IMG/VR virus record: IMGVR_UViG_3300046721_000156
Span: 1 to 44,651 of that record
Reading direction: 5' to 3' (one strand)
Length of the DNA stretch: 44,651 nt
Source of the DNA: a virus
Positions 35,501-42,236 of the stretch are shown one piece after another; within the stretch, counting starts at the first letter, position 1; each line of letters opens with the position of its first letter. Both the position numbers and the translations under genes were made by a program. The notes under the pieces are model-generated. The model had not been told where the DNA came from and ran no database searches. It saw only the letters and a list, made by a program, of their open reading frames with translations.

Positions 35501-38500
35501 AAGCTGAGCCGCAATACGGGCGCTGGTTCCGATATCGCATTCGCTCGAAAACTGTTGCGCGAGAAGGCTGGATTGCAGGGAGCCCGACTTGACAAAGTGT
35601 TCGATGCGCTGTATGATATAGCCAAGGAACATGTCTCAAATCCGGAGGCTATCGCGCTGGTACAAGCCAACGCGCCTTTAAGAGAAGCCGGGTTGCACGA
35701 GAATCACCACATGTCCCCGGGACGTATGGAAGAATATGTCAAGAAACTACAGGGAGTATTCAAAAATGGCGAAACACCAACCACCGAAGGAGTTCATGAA
35801 GGGCCTGCCGATGAAGGAGTACGAGGCGGAGAATCCGATGAGCCCGGAGGAAGTGAAGAAGAACGGGCTGGAACTGCTGCAAGTCCACGCGCCGAAGCTG
35901 TACGAACGGGCGATGAAGGCGGCGAAGCCGGAGCAGGACCAGAGCGAGTAAGTCCGAAGTTCAAGGGCGGCACGAACGCAGCCGGTAACGAAGCGACTGC
36001 GCGGAAGGCCACCGCGGAGCAGAAGGTCCAATCTTTGGTCGACGACAACGCTCGACTAAAGGAATTGCTGCGTTCGAACAAAGGCACTCCGGAAGAGCGT
36101 GATGCCGCGCTCCGCCGCATGGAAGAGAACAACACGCTGATTAACGAAGTGGGCAAGGTGGATAAGTTCGACCAAGCTAACCTAATGCAGTCTGACAAGA
36201 TGAACGACGAGATGGAAGATGAGCCTACCGTCATGAGTCGGGCGGACTTCAAAAAGAACGTATTGCACGCCTACGACACTATGCATCAAACACCACAAGC
36301 TGCGGTACGCCGTGTGGTTCAAGAGGCTAAGGCACGAGGTGTAGAGGTTCCAGAAGAGTATTACCGAGACAAGGGCAACCTCCAAGCGCCTCCGGAGCGT
36401 TCAACCGGCGACAAAGAACTAGACGAGAAAATCAGAAAGGGTGGGGCAGTACCCGCAGGTCGAATGGGTCCGCTCGCTATGTTCCACCACCCAGAGACCG
36501 GCAGCACCCTCGCGTTGAAGCCGGAAGATATCACACCTGAGACCGTTAAGGAGCACCTCGGCCACAGCAAGGAAGCATTCACCCAAGGCGACATCCGCAA
36601 CACCGCTCGTGAATACAACGCTGCGCGCAATATGCCGGAAGTCAACCCAGCGCCGGTCATGGAAGACCCACGCATCAACCAGATTGCGGACACATACGAT
36701 AAGTTGGAGCACTCTCCGAACGACCCGAAGGTCAAGGCATCTTACGACGCGTTCAAGAAAGAGTTGGACGATCAGTACGACGCATTAGAGAAGTCCGGAT
36801 TCAAGTTCGACACCTCCAAGGAAGACCCGTATCCATCGTATGAGGCTATGCGGCAGGATATTCTCCGCAACAAGCACCTCACCGCTTGGGAGGGTGCTGC
36901 ACCGCCTGCGGACCACCCGCTGGCTGAGCGCGACCCGAAGACCGGGATGACCTACAATGAAAAGTTCCGACTAGTACATGATGTGTTAGGACATGCCGCA
37001 CATGATGCAGACTTCTCCGGCAACGGCGAAGAGTCTGCGTGGAACTACCACCGCCAGATGTTCTCTCCGGAAGCCCAGCCTGCGTTGGCTGCGGAGACGC
37101 GCGGCCAAGTGGCCTCGTTCACCAAGAACGGAAAGTTCCCAGAGAGTCAGAAGGCCGTGCTGCTACCAGACGAGTTCAACAAACGTCCGGAAGAAATCCC
37201 AGACACGGAAGTCGACAAAGGTAATCTCTCCAAGGCCAAGGCCGTAGAGGGTCTTGATAAGATGCGGGAGAAGTACGGAGAGACAGATGATGCGTCCACA
37301 GCCAGAAACGGCCACATCTTCATCACCCCGGAAGGTAAGTTTGTTGACGTCGGCGATCACTCCGACGCAATCGCAACTCACACTGGATACACGAACGCCA
37401 AGTCTACTCCTCGTTGGGACAACCGTCCAGAGTTTATCAACAAGTCTGGCGCGGTTCGCTCTTACAGCTACAACAGCCGAGGCGGAGAGAATTTATCGTT
37501 CTCGGTTCCAAAGGACGGCGTAAATGAAGCGCAAGCTAACGCTATGCGCCGCGCTGTCAAAGAAGGATTGAGCCGAAACGGAAACTTGATTGTGGAGCGG
37601 GCGGACGTAACCGGCGACACTTACGGAGAGCTAAGTCGAAAGAAAGAGTTCCCGAAGGACGGGGACGTTGATCGAATGCTGCGAGAAATTGGCGCTCATC
37701 CGGGCGGCGGAACAACACCGGAAGGACCGAAGCCGGGCGAGAAGGTTCGCGGCGCGGTCAACACCGAGAATACTGCGGCACAAGCGGCTGCGGAGAATGC
37801 TAACCGTCAGCGTGAAGCCGAGTACAACAAGAACTACACACCGGGCGGACGATTGAAGCTGAACCTAGATAAAGACGATATCAAGCCGGAAAACTTGAAC
37901 GTCGACTTGGAGAAGCACCCCGCTGGTGGGATTGACCCGTTCACCGGCAGCATGGAGAGCAAGCGTTACGGCGTGGAGATTGCGCCGGAACAGCGTGAAG
38001 TGCTCGACCACAAGCCGACCCCGGCGGACTTCCACCGATTCGCGGTGGAGAATATCGACACTTTGAAGCAACACCCAGACGTTAAGATTGGCTGGGACAC
38101 GCTGGGCGGTAAGCCCGAGATGAACATCGGCGTCTCGACCGACAACTTGGACGCTGCGAAGAACATTGGCGCAAAGTTGGACCAGCGTTCGGTTTGGGAC
38201 ACTCAGAAGCAAGAAGAGGTTCCGACCGGCGGCAAGGGAGAGCAGCGCGAGTTCCCTGACTACCCGATGAGTGCGCGTCTTGCGGACCTAGACAAGGGTA
38301 ACCTCACTAAGGACGACGATTTCACTGTTCGGGGAGAAACTGCGAATGTGGGGCCAGCGGAATCACTAACGAACCCAAAACAGTTCCGTGATAAAATACA
38401 AGATGTTTCTACCCTTTCGCCAAGAGAGCAAGTGGCAGAGTTAACAGATATGCTTGATAGAGCGAGACGTAATTATAGTGAATCGACTCGTCAAAAGGCT

Positions 38501-39949
38501 AACTATCTGCGAGATTATTGGAGAGGCAACGTCAACATCGTTAAAGATGCTCTAGAGGCCGCTAGAATTGCCGCAACAGAGCAGAAAAAAGTTGACCAAC
38601 GGCACGCTAGTTTTGTATCGCCCGGTGAGCCGATTCCGTCAAATCCCATCTACCAAGGACCGCGTTCTCCCATCAACAAACAAGCTGCTCTCAATACATA
38701 TTCACCGATAGACCTAGACAAGGGCAACTTGAAGTCTCCCAAGGGCTCCTCGGTTCCTTTGATGGAAGAGCCTTTGGAAGTGGAAGGCACCGGAGAGAAG
38801 GGCCGCATCTCCACGCTGGATGTGGCGCAAGCGTTGAACGAATACAGCAAGGAAAAGAATCCTGCGTTACAGCCGGGCGCTGAACCGGAAGAGATGGTGA
38901 AGCGCGCGAAGAAGATTGCGGAAGACGAGGCCAAGTACCAGATGGCATCCGGCAAGACCGGGACCGCATGGTACACCGACGAGATGAAGGACCACGATAA
39001 GGCGTTGACGGAGGGTCGTCCGGAGTTGTTGACCGGGGAGAATATCGACACTCCGACACCGTGGCCTCACACGGCAAAGTTGAGCATCTTCAAGGCCGCG
39101 GAGGCCATCCTATCTTCCGGCCAGAAGCCATACGGCAACTTTAAGTCTGCCGTGAAGGCTTGGGACGCGTACAACGAGACCGGCGAATTTCCACGCTTGA
39201 ACCCGGCGACTGGAAAGTCGTGGGGTCCTCGCGGAGAGGCTGCGTACGGCAACGCTCTCGATATGTTGAACCATCTCATCAAGGACAAGGGCGAGAAGGG
39301 CGCAGCAGAGTGGCTGCTGAACGACCACCCTGTTTCGGAATTGAAGCAATACAAGCCGAAGGGCGTGAAGGGAGCTAAGAACGATATGCGTCCCGGCGCG
39401 ATCATCCTCGGTGAGAAGCGTGGACCGTTCATGCAAAACCTCCACGGTATCGAGGCCGCGTTCACGGCCGACATGTGGGTATCCCGTACTTGGAACCGTT
39501 GGATGGGTACGATGGAGTTCGGCAAGGACAAAGACGGCGAGATGGAAATCAAGTCCGACTCCCCCCGTAACGGAGCGGAGCGCGACTTGATGAAGAAGTC
39601 GTTCGCGGAGACTGCACAAAAGTTAGGTTTAACGACGTCTTCACTACAAGCCGTCCTCTGGTACTACGAGCAAGCGCTTTACACGCGCCACGGAATACCG
39701 AAGGAATCTTGGTCGTTCCGAGATGCGGCACAACGTGCGATGAAGGAAGCGGCCATGCCTCCGGAGGCGGAGCAAACCGGCTTCAACTTCGGCGCTAACG
39801 AGAAGCCTGCGTCACAAGGCGGGCTAAACTTCAACGCGAAAGAGAAGGGCGGACTCGGCAACTTAGGTAATATCCCAGTCGTGAAGAGCAAGTTCGTAGA
39901 CTTCAACAAGCCTATCGGAGGGGTGGACAAGAGCCCCTTGACAAAGTAA
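32585..39949 (+). CDS. Giant ejection/internal virion protein with M41-like peptidase signature (2454 aa)
   Basis: In the T7 gp16 slot, but about 1100 residues longer than T7 gp16. The N-terminus has two copies of PKWxPxAPMQFA (W64, W87). A zinc-protease signature HEHGH at 903-907 is followed by LGGAAWDE and NTGAGSDIAFA with D983, as in FtsH/M41 peptidases, where the third zinc ligand is that Asp about 77 residues downstream. A second module has HDVLGH (1465-1470), ESAWNYHRQMFSPEA and ETRGQ. A C-terminal module has GPFMQNLHG near 2280 and FTADMWVSRTWNRWMG. DKGNL occurs at 1262, 1544, 1903 and 2045. A transglycosylase motif like that of T7 gp16 was not seen. It is presumably ejected with DNA. 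Residues about 1061-1122 overlap an embedded gene in another frame. Confidence 0.85.
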   Translation: MADFTPEEKPQDIGQTGPSTDIQSPYPGATKVEDGIAYDAAGKQLGPVDENTMKAPGAAPKPKWNPDAPMQFANEKTEAAGKPKPKWDPKAPMQFAPPAAEEGNIEIPEVKPEGFWGHIKAAVAGPNTAFNTPEGEAHEQEREGLWDILTGDIKKGFGEVWDANKIDANHIIPNSPVEWAIRQFDPDFRGQATKEAQAAYKEKNPNPGEKPLVDIAQFVDMKKHPIAKALTEVAQGFTSPENVAIMYGTGGLGLLGKVPQAFRAYRVTQRLISAGFAYQSLESAYEHSKAFKEAYDAGDETKAEYELTHAVAAGVITAQAATHAAEGKYKVGGKTVEVKPLVEPSPTEKKVIGAVTNVIGKAAEPATNFAKEKLQAVTDRVGEAIGKTSDFDTAVGRVANMMGKKAGPEFLETVKTASDDLKEIINKDTANKIKDPQTAADAITQHLQSDIEAPLQREAGATKDSVEPVVPDFGKRLRERLDKFFDDNAGQYGNNEQEEAIKQRIIDRLTRNHDLGNGVVLDRDPNLYEAENARRGLNKSSGDVFEHGTTSGYRAASAEAANFMREVIDEAYKAKGIKGVPEARAKEAALIKVKEALEAAQGSFEKQQGTPWLAKLFSTGKLLGMLGTMGAHFMSSDALSGALAAGTIWKGVHEENATNIEKNLDRMRELAGRDKSATATTPDVGGAPPPTQGPAGTGPFTPRGTPEPGEEEPLPANVPPRPEPPQPATRPAVNHSMNGVLSSYFNQGRTTDPVEYKNMVDKFNVEYANMKAQVVMAKAEGRELTEQQQKEWDRANVVNEKLNNELTKEDAALEKENQKRQDQHQKELNKWNAKLQQEKAKAAAEKEANTDAESAAKKQAEAERVAGILADERIAHSPMMKATEPATPIEGLEGRSSKQNHEHEHGHIVAATAEGLNPVAFITDKHPTAIEDNAMAQVHTDLTGMERGGRGIKQRVIAALGGAAWDEVHHGMKLSRNTGAGSDIAFARKLLREKAGLQGARLDKVFDALYDIAKEHVSNPEAIALVQANAPLREAGLHENHHMSPGRMEEYVKKLQGVFKNGETPTTEGVHEGPADEGVRGGESDEPGGSEEERAGTAASPRAEAVRTGDEGGEAGAGPERVSPKFKGGTNAAGNEATARKATAEQKVQSLVDDNARLKELLRSNKGTPEERDAALRRMEENNTLINEVGKVDKFDQANLMQSDKMNDEMEDEPTVMSRADFKKNVLHAYDTMHQTPQAAVRRVVQEAKARGVEVPEEYYRDKGNLQAPPERSTGDKELDEKIRKGGAVPAGRMGPLAMFHHPETGSTLALKPEDITPETVKEHLGHSKEAFTQGDIRNTAREYNAARNMPEVNPAPVMEDPRINQIADTYDKLEHSPNDPKVKASYDAFKKELDDQYDALEKSGFKFDTSKEDPYPSYEAMRQDILRNKHLTAWEGAAPPADHPLAERDPKTGMTYNEKFRLVHDVLGHAAHDADFSGNGEESAWNYHRQMFSPEAQPALAAETRGQVASFTKNGKFPESQKAVLLPDEFNKRPEEIPDTEVDKGNLSKAKAVEGLDKMREKYGETDDASTARNGHIFITPEGKFVDVGDHSDAIATHTGYTNAKSTPRWDNRPEFINKSGAVRSYSYNSRGGENLSFSVPKDGVNEAQANAMRRAVKEGLSRNGNLIVERADVTGDTYGELSRKKEFPKDGDVDRMLREIGAHPGGGTTPEGPKPGEKVRGAVNTENTAAQAAAENANRQREAEYNKNYTPGGRLKLNLDKDDIKPENLNVDLEKHPAGGIDPFTGSMESKRYGVEIAPEQREVLDHKPTPADFHRFAVENIDTLKQHPDVKIGWDTLGGKPEMNIGVSTDNLDAAKNIGAKLDQRSVWDTQKQEEVPTGGKGEQREFPDYPMSARLADLDKGNLTKDDDFTVRGETANVGPAESLTNPKQFRDKIQDVSTLSPREQVAELTDMLDRARRNYSESTRQKANYLRDYWRGNVNIVKDALEAARIAATEQKKVDQRHASFVSPGEPIPSNPIYQGPRSPINKQAALNTYSPIDLDKGNLKSPKGSSVPLMEEPLEVEGTGEKGRISTLDVAQALNEYSKEKNPALQPGAEPEEMVKRAKKIAEDEAKYQMASGKTGTAWYTDEMKDHDKALTEGRPELLTGENIDTPTPWPHTAKLSIFKAAEAILSSGQKPYGNFKSAVKAWDAYNETGEFPRLNPATGKSWGPRGEAAYGNALDMLNHLIKDKGEKGAAEWLLNDHPVSELKQYKPKGVKGAKNDMRPGAIILGEKRGPFMQNLHGIEAAFTADMWVSRTWNRWMGTMEFGKDKDGEMEIKSDSPRNGAERDLMKKSFAETAQKLGLTTSSLQAVLWYYEQALYTRHGIPKESWSFRDAAQRAMKEAAMPPEAEQTGFNFGANEKPASQGGLNFNAKEKGGLGNLGNIPVVKSKFVDFNKPIGGVDKSPLTK
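35589..35617 (+). promoter_or_regulatory. Consensus promoter inside the giant gene
   Basis: TTGACA at 35589-35594, a 17-bp spacer, and TATGAT at 35612-35617: six of six and five of six consensus matches. The predicted start of transcription is about 140 bp before the ATG of the embedded gene. Its -35 region (CTTGACAAAGTG) resembles those of the promoters at 30289 and 39938 (each TTGACAAA), suggesting one promoter class. Confidence 0.8.
35766..35951 (+). CDS. Embedded overlapping gene in the +1 frame of the ejection protein gene (61 aa)
   Basis: An ATG with AGGGAG nine bases upstream opens a 61-codon frame wholly inside the giant gene. The peptide begins MAKHQPPKEFMKGLPMKEYE, continues with PMSPEEVKKNGLELLQVHAP and a helical KLYERAMKAAKPEQ end. 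Its codons use the GC-ending set of the phage (AAG, CTG, CCG, GCG), while the giant frame here reads a Gly/Glu/Pro low-complexity linker. Together with the upstream consensus promoter this argues for a genuine gene. Function unknown; charged, helical, no membrane span. Confidence 0.7.
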   Translation: MAKHQPPKEFMKGLPMKEYEAENPMSPEEVKKNGLELLQVHAPKLYERAMKAAKPEQDQSE

Positions 39950-39966
39950 CGGTACTGTGGTACCAT
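39938..39966 (+). promoter_or_regulatory. Sigma70-type promoter with internal palindrome
   Basis: TTGACA (39938-39943), a 17-bp spacer, and TACCAT (39961-39966; four of six matches). The spacer and -10 contain the palindrome GGTAC-TGTG-GTACC (39951-39964), which would suit repressor control. The -35 box lies in the last codons of the giant gene. It would drive the 59-aa, 68-aa and glycosyltransferase genes. Confidence 0.65.
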
Positions 39967-39980
39967 AATAAAGAGGTCTT

Positions 39981-40160
39981 ATGAGCGAAAAGAAACTAGG
40001 TCCTTCAGATTTCCAAGCGGAGATTCAGCGGCTCCAAGCTGCGGGTAAACTGCCCCAGCTTCACGAGTTGCTGGGTGCGGTAGCCGACACCAGAAAGGAA
40101 TACGCTCCCAAGATTCTCGACGCTAGAAAACAGGGAGAAGACGATGCCAGCAACGATTAA
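39981..40160 (+). CDS. Small charged helical protein (59 aa)
   Basis: AAAGAGG lies five bases before the ATG. The peptide begins MSEKKLGPSDFQAEIQRLQ and is helical with many charged residues (TRKEYAPKILDARKQGEDD). No membrane segment or motif is seen. It lies at the head of the small operon behind the palindromic promoter, and the next gene starts 17 bases before its stop codon, which suggests coupled translation. Function unknown. Confidence 0.7.
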   Translation: MSEKKLGPSDFQAEIQRLQAAGKLPQLHELLGAVADTRKEYAPKILDARKQGEDDASND

Positions 40161-40350
40161 CGGTGGAGGAGACCAGCTTGCACGCGGCGCGGTTCGTGTA
40201 ACGTTCCGTAGCGCGGAAGTTTCTCAAGAGAAGTGGGACGCAATCTTCGGAGACGACAGTGGCCCGAAACCCAATTATAGCGATGCCGACAGCGAACCGA
40301 CCGGAGCTACTCGCTCTAAGTCTGGAAAAGCTAAGCGCAGCGCTAAGTAA
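40144..40350 (+). CDS. Small phage protein with EKWDAIFGD motif (68 aa)
   Basis: The ATG at 40144 follows GGGAGAAGACG inside the end of the previous gene. The protein has a beta-like start (ARGAVRVTFRSAEVS), then QEKWDAIFGDDSG, and a basic Lys/Ser-rich tail ending SGKAKRSAK. The last 92 bases overlap the glycosyltransferase frame, so both are probably real but compressed. Function unknown. Confidence 0.65.
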   Translation: MPATINGGGDQLARGAVRVTFRSAEVSQEKWDAIFGDDSGPKPNYSDADSEPTGATRSKSGKAKRSAK

Positions 40351-41032
40351 GTCTCGAATCGACGAGTCCTGCGTCCACATCTACGCAGACAGTGTATCAG
40401 ATAGCCGCCTTCAGGAGATAGAGGTCGTACGCGACCTTTACCTCCCGGGGGCTTTCCTCTTTCGAGCCCAACCTCACACGCCAGCCCCGTCCGGGTGCTG
40501 GAACATCCTGAACTCAATCAAGTCCGCCGCTAAACTTGCGGACGAGGTGTATCTCGTGGAAGAGGACGTTTTCGTCTACCCTTACTTCTTCGAATGGCAC
40601 CGATCACAGACCGCACCGGCCTCTTGCGGACGTCACCACTTCGATATTCGATGGAAGTACATGGACCTTTACACCAACCCGGGCTCATGCCTCCGCCGCC
40701 CGTTGTTGGACGCGCTCGTCCCGCATATCGACGACGACTACTTCCGAGACACGGACGTGTACTGCCGGAAGCACTTCCCGGTCTGGGACGTTTCAACGCT
40801 GGATGATTGGCTGATTAGACGTGTGATGTTAGAGAAGGGGATGAAGTGTGTTTATCCGGAGAAGGGAGTTTGTGTTCACGCGGGATTCCGCGGATACGGG
40901 GTGCTGGACATTTATGCGAACCACGAGACCGACATACACAGAAGAATCGCAAGAGCTAGAGAGATTCTCTCGACTACGAAGCGAGACCACCTTTACGCGC
41001 GGGACTTTGAAGAGTACGCACCAAAGGGGTGA
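40259..41032 (+). CDS. Glycosyltransferase-like protein (257 aa)
   Basis: GTG 40259 is chosen because GGAG sits six bases upstream and the first beta strand (PIIAMPTANRPELLALSL) starts just after it; an ATG eight codons later would cut that strand. The order of elements, strand 1 with N-R-P-E, HIYADSVSDSRL, and VYLVEEDVFVYPYFFEW with an acidic E-E-D in the metal or donor position, fits GT-A fold transferases. It lacks a membrane anchor, so it acts in the cytoplasm. Substrate unknown; modification of host envelope sugars, of a virion protein or of DNA are options. Its 3' end overlaps a minus-strand gene by 59 bp. Confidence 0.72.
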   Translation: MARNPIIAMPTANRPELLALSLEKLSAALSKSRIDESCVHIYADSVSDSRLQEIEVVRDLYLPGAFLFRAQPHTPAPSGCWNILNSIKSAAKLADEVYLVEEDVFVYPYFFEWHRSQTAPASCGRHHFDIRWKYMDLYTNPGSCLRRPLLDALVPHIDDDYFRDTDVYCRKHFPVWDVSTLDDWLIRRVMLEKGMKCVYPEKGVCVHAGFRGYGVLDIYANHETDIHRRIARAREILSTTKRDHLYARDFEEYAPKG

Positions 41033-41162
41033 TGAGAGTCTTGTTCGCCGGTTTCACCCCGTAGATTGCGTTGATGTATCTGCGGACGGCGTCGGCGGTG
41101 TAGTAGAAGGCCACGCCGGAGAGGATGGACGCAAGCAGAAAGATTAGGATTAGCCGTCTCAA
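40974..41162 (-). CDS. Small single-span membrane protein (62 aa)
   Basis: The start is inferred as TTG at 41162, sharing TTGA with the stop codon of the upstream gene. A longer frame to an ATG at 41222 lies inside that gene without a ribosome site. After RR the segment LILIFLLASILSGVAFYY is one clear membrane helix with an N-in topology, and the rest (AVRRYINAIYGVKPANKT) is basic. It could be a membrane-active accessory, lysis or exclusion protein. The 3' end overlaps the glycosyltransferase gene on the opposite strand by 59 bp. Confidence 0.5.
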   Translation of the reverse strand: MRRLILIFLLASILSGVAFYYTADAVRRYINAIYGVKPANKTLITPLVRTLQSPARKGGLAS

Positions 41163-41350
41163 TGTATCACATGGTGTATTACGATCAAGATGTATTCGGT
41201 CTTCTCGACGGTCGGTAAGCACTGGCAGTTTTCCGAGAGGGTGTGAGGCTTCATAAACACTCCGTCAATCGTCGGCGCAACGTGCGCGATTCCGGTGTCC
41301 TTCTCACGGTACGTTCCCCACTTGATAGTTGGAAAGTCTTTACCGGGCAT
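41159..41350 (-). CDS. Small phage protein with HVAPTIDGVFMKPHTLSENC (63 aa)
   Basis: The ATG at 41350 follows a strong AGGAG site (TTTTAGGAGAGACT). An upstream ATG would add 14 residues read through the terminator hairpin and is rejected. The sequence starts MPGKDFPTIKWGTYREKD and contains the conserved-looking HVAPTIDGVF and SENCQCLP. Proteins with this arrangement occur in phage accessory regions; their role is unknown. It is the penultimate gene of the minus-strand operon. Confidence 0.7.
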   Translation of the reverse strand: MPGKDFPTIKWGTYREKDTGIAHVAPTIDGVFMKPHTLSENCQCLPTVEKTEYILIVIHHVIH

Positions 41351-41360
41351 AGTCTCTCCT

Positions 41361-41385
41361 AAAAGTTGGGGCGGTTTCCCGCCCC
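41361..41385 (-). terminator. Intrinsic terminator, minus strand
   Basis: On the minus strand, GGGGCGG-GAAA-CCGCCCC (41385-41368) is followed by AACTTTT. The 7-bp GC stem with GAAA loop and a T-tract fits a rho-independent terminator between the exported-protein genes and the 63-aa gene. Its end abuts the AGGAG site of that gene. Confidence 0.65.
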
Positions 41386-41390
41386 GTTCC

Positions 41391-41411
41391 ACATTCCAGA
41401 ATCTGGAATGT
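41391..41411. promoter_or_regulatory. 21-bp palindrome, possible operator
   Basis: ACATTCCAG-AAT-CTGGAATGT is a perfect inverted repeat with 9-bp arms, directly after the stop codon of the exported-protein gene and beside the terminator. A regulator-binding site or a second RNA hairpin are both possible. Confidence 0.45.
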
Positions 41412-42236
41412 TTATGGATGGCCGAGTTGGTTGTTGTGGGTGCAGAGCGGTGACGGCGTCGGAGTCACAGGATTGTAGACGCCGAGGGCGTACGCGTTTC
41501 CTATTCCTAGAATCGCGCCTGTTGGGCATTGCCAAACCGCCCCGGGTGCCGTTCTGGTGCAGAGTCCAAACGTGTGCCAGTAGTACGGTGCCCCACCGGG
41601 ATATACTACGTCTCGAATGGTTGCAATAGTCATATCTGGTACGATGCCGGAAGCACACCAGTCTTGAACGCCGATGCTGCACGTAATCACGCCTAACGCA
41701 CTGGTCACGCAGTTTGTTTCCTTGTGAAACAGGTCGTATGACAGCGTGTAAGCTATCTCGTACTGGATGCTCGTAGCGGATGTGCCTAAGTGCGCCCACC
41801 CACCAGAACCCATAGCGGTGCAGGTGATATCTCCGCTAGCGCCTTCGGTGAACTTATCGCCTGCCGCGAACGGAGCGTCGGTGATTACGCTGTAGTTCAT
41901 CCAGCACGTCGGGCAAGTCCCGGGTCCGTAGTGGGTGGTCCCACCGTAAATCTGACCGTTGCTCTGTCGGGTCAGTGCTTGGTAGATGTGCGGCTGGTGA
42001 ATCGCGCTAGCCAATGTCGCGGCGTAGCTCGGTGGTTGGATGTAGGTCGTCCCCGAAATAACTGTCGTCAACCGCAAGGTTGTCGAGTTCGGCAACGTTG
42101 GAGTTGTGTACAGTGTGTAGTTCGGGGTGATCGACGGCGGTGGCGGTGGAGTACATCCGCCGCACTGAGCGTTTGCGCTCGACAGTCCGAGTAGACAGAC
42201 CGCGAGCAACAACAGATTTTTGATCGAGTTTTTCAT
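41412..42236 (-). CDS. Exported cysteine-rich protein with signal peptide (274 aa)
   Basis: The N-terminus MKNSIKNLLLLAVCLLGLSS followed by ANAQ is a Sec signal peptide with a likely signal peptidase I cut after ANA; NAQC is not a good lipobox. The mature part has 11 cysteines, many in close pairs (CGGC, CPTC), and a Pro-rich start, so disulfide-bonded folding in the periplasm or outside is expected. No enzyme motif is visible. It shares a TAATG overlap with the upstream gene 42236-42790. Phages seldom carry such proteins in virion blocks; here in the integrase operon it could alter the lysogen's surface. Confidence 0.72.
   Translation of the reverse strand: MKNSIKNLLLLAVCLLGLSSANAQCGGCTPPPPPSITPNYTLYTTPTLPNSTTLRLTTVISGTTYIQPPSYAATLASAIHQPHIYQALTRQSNGQIYGGTTHYGPGTCPTCWMNYSVITDAPFAAGDKFTEGASGDITCTAMGSGGWAHLGTSATSIQYEIAYTLSYDLFHKETNCVTSALGVITCSIGVQDWCASGIVPDMTIATIRDVVYPGGAPYYWHTFGLCTRTAPGAVWQCPTGAILGIGNAYALGVYNPVTPTPSPLCTHNNQLGHP

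Noticed and set aside
5065-41032. T7-type phage RNA polymerase and its promoters
   Set aside because: No polymerase-sized gene with such motifs is present, and the promoters found are sigma70-like; genes outside the window cannot be excluded.
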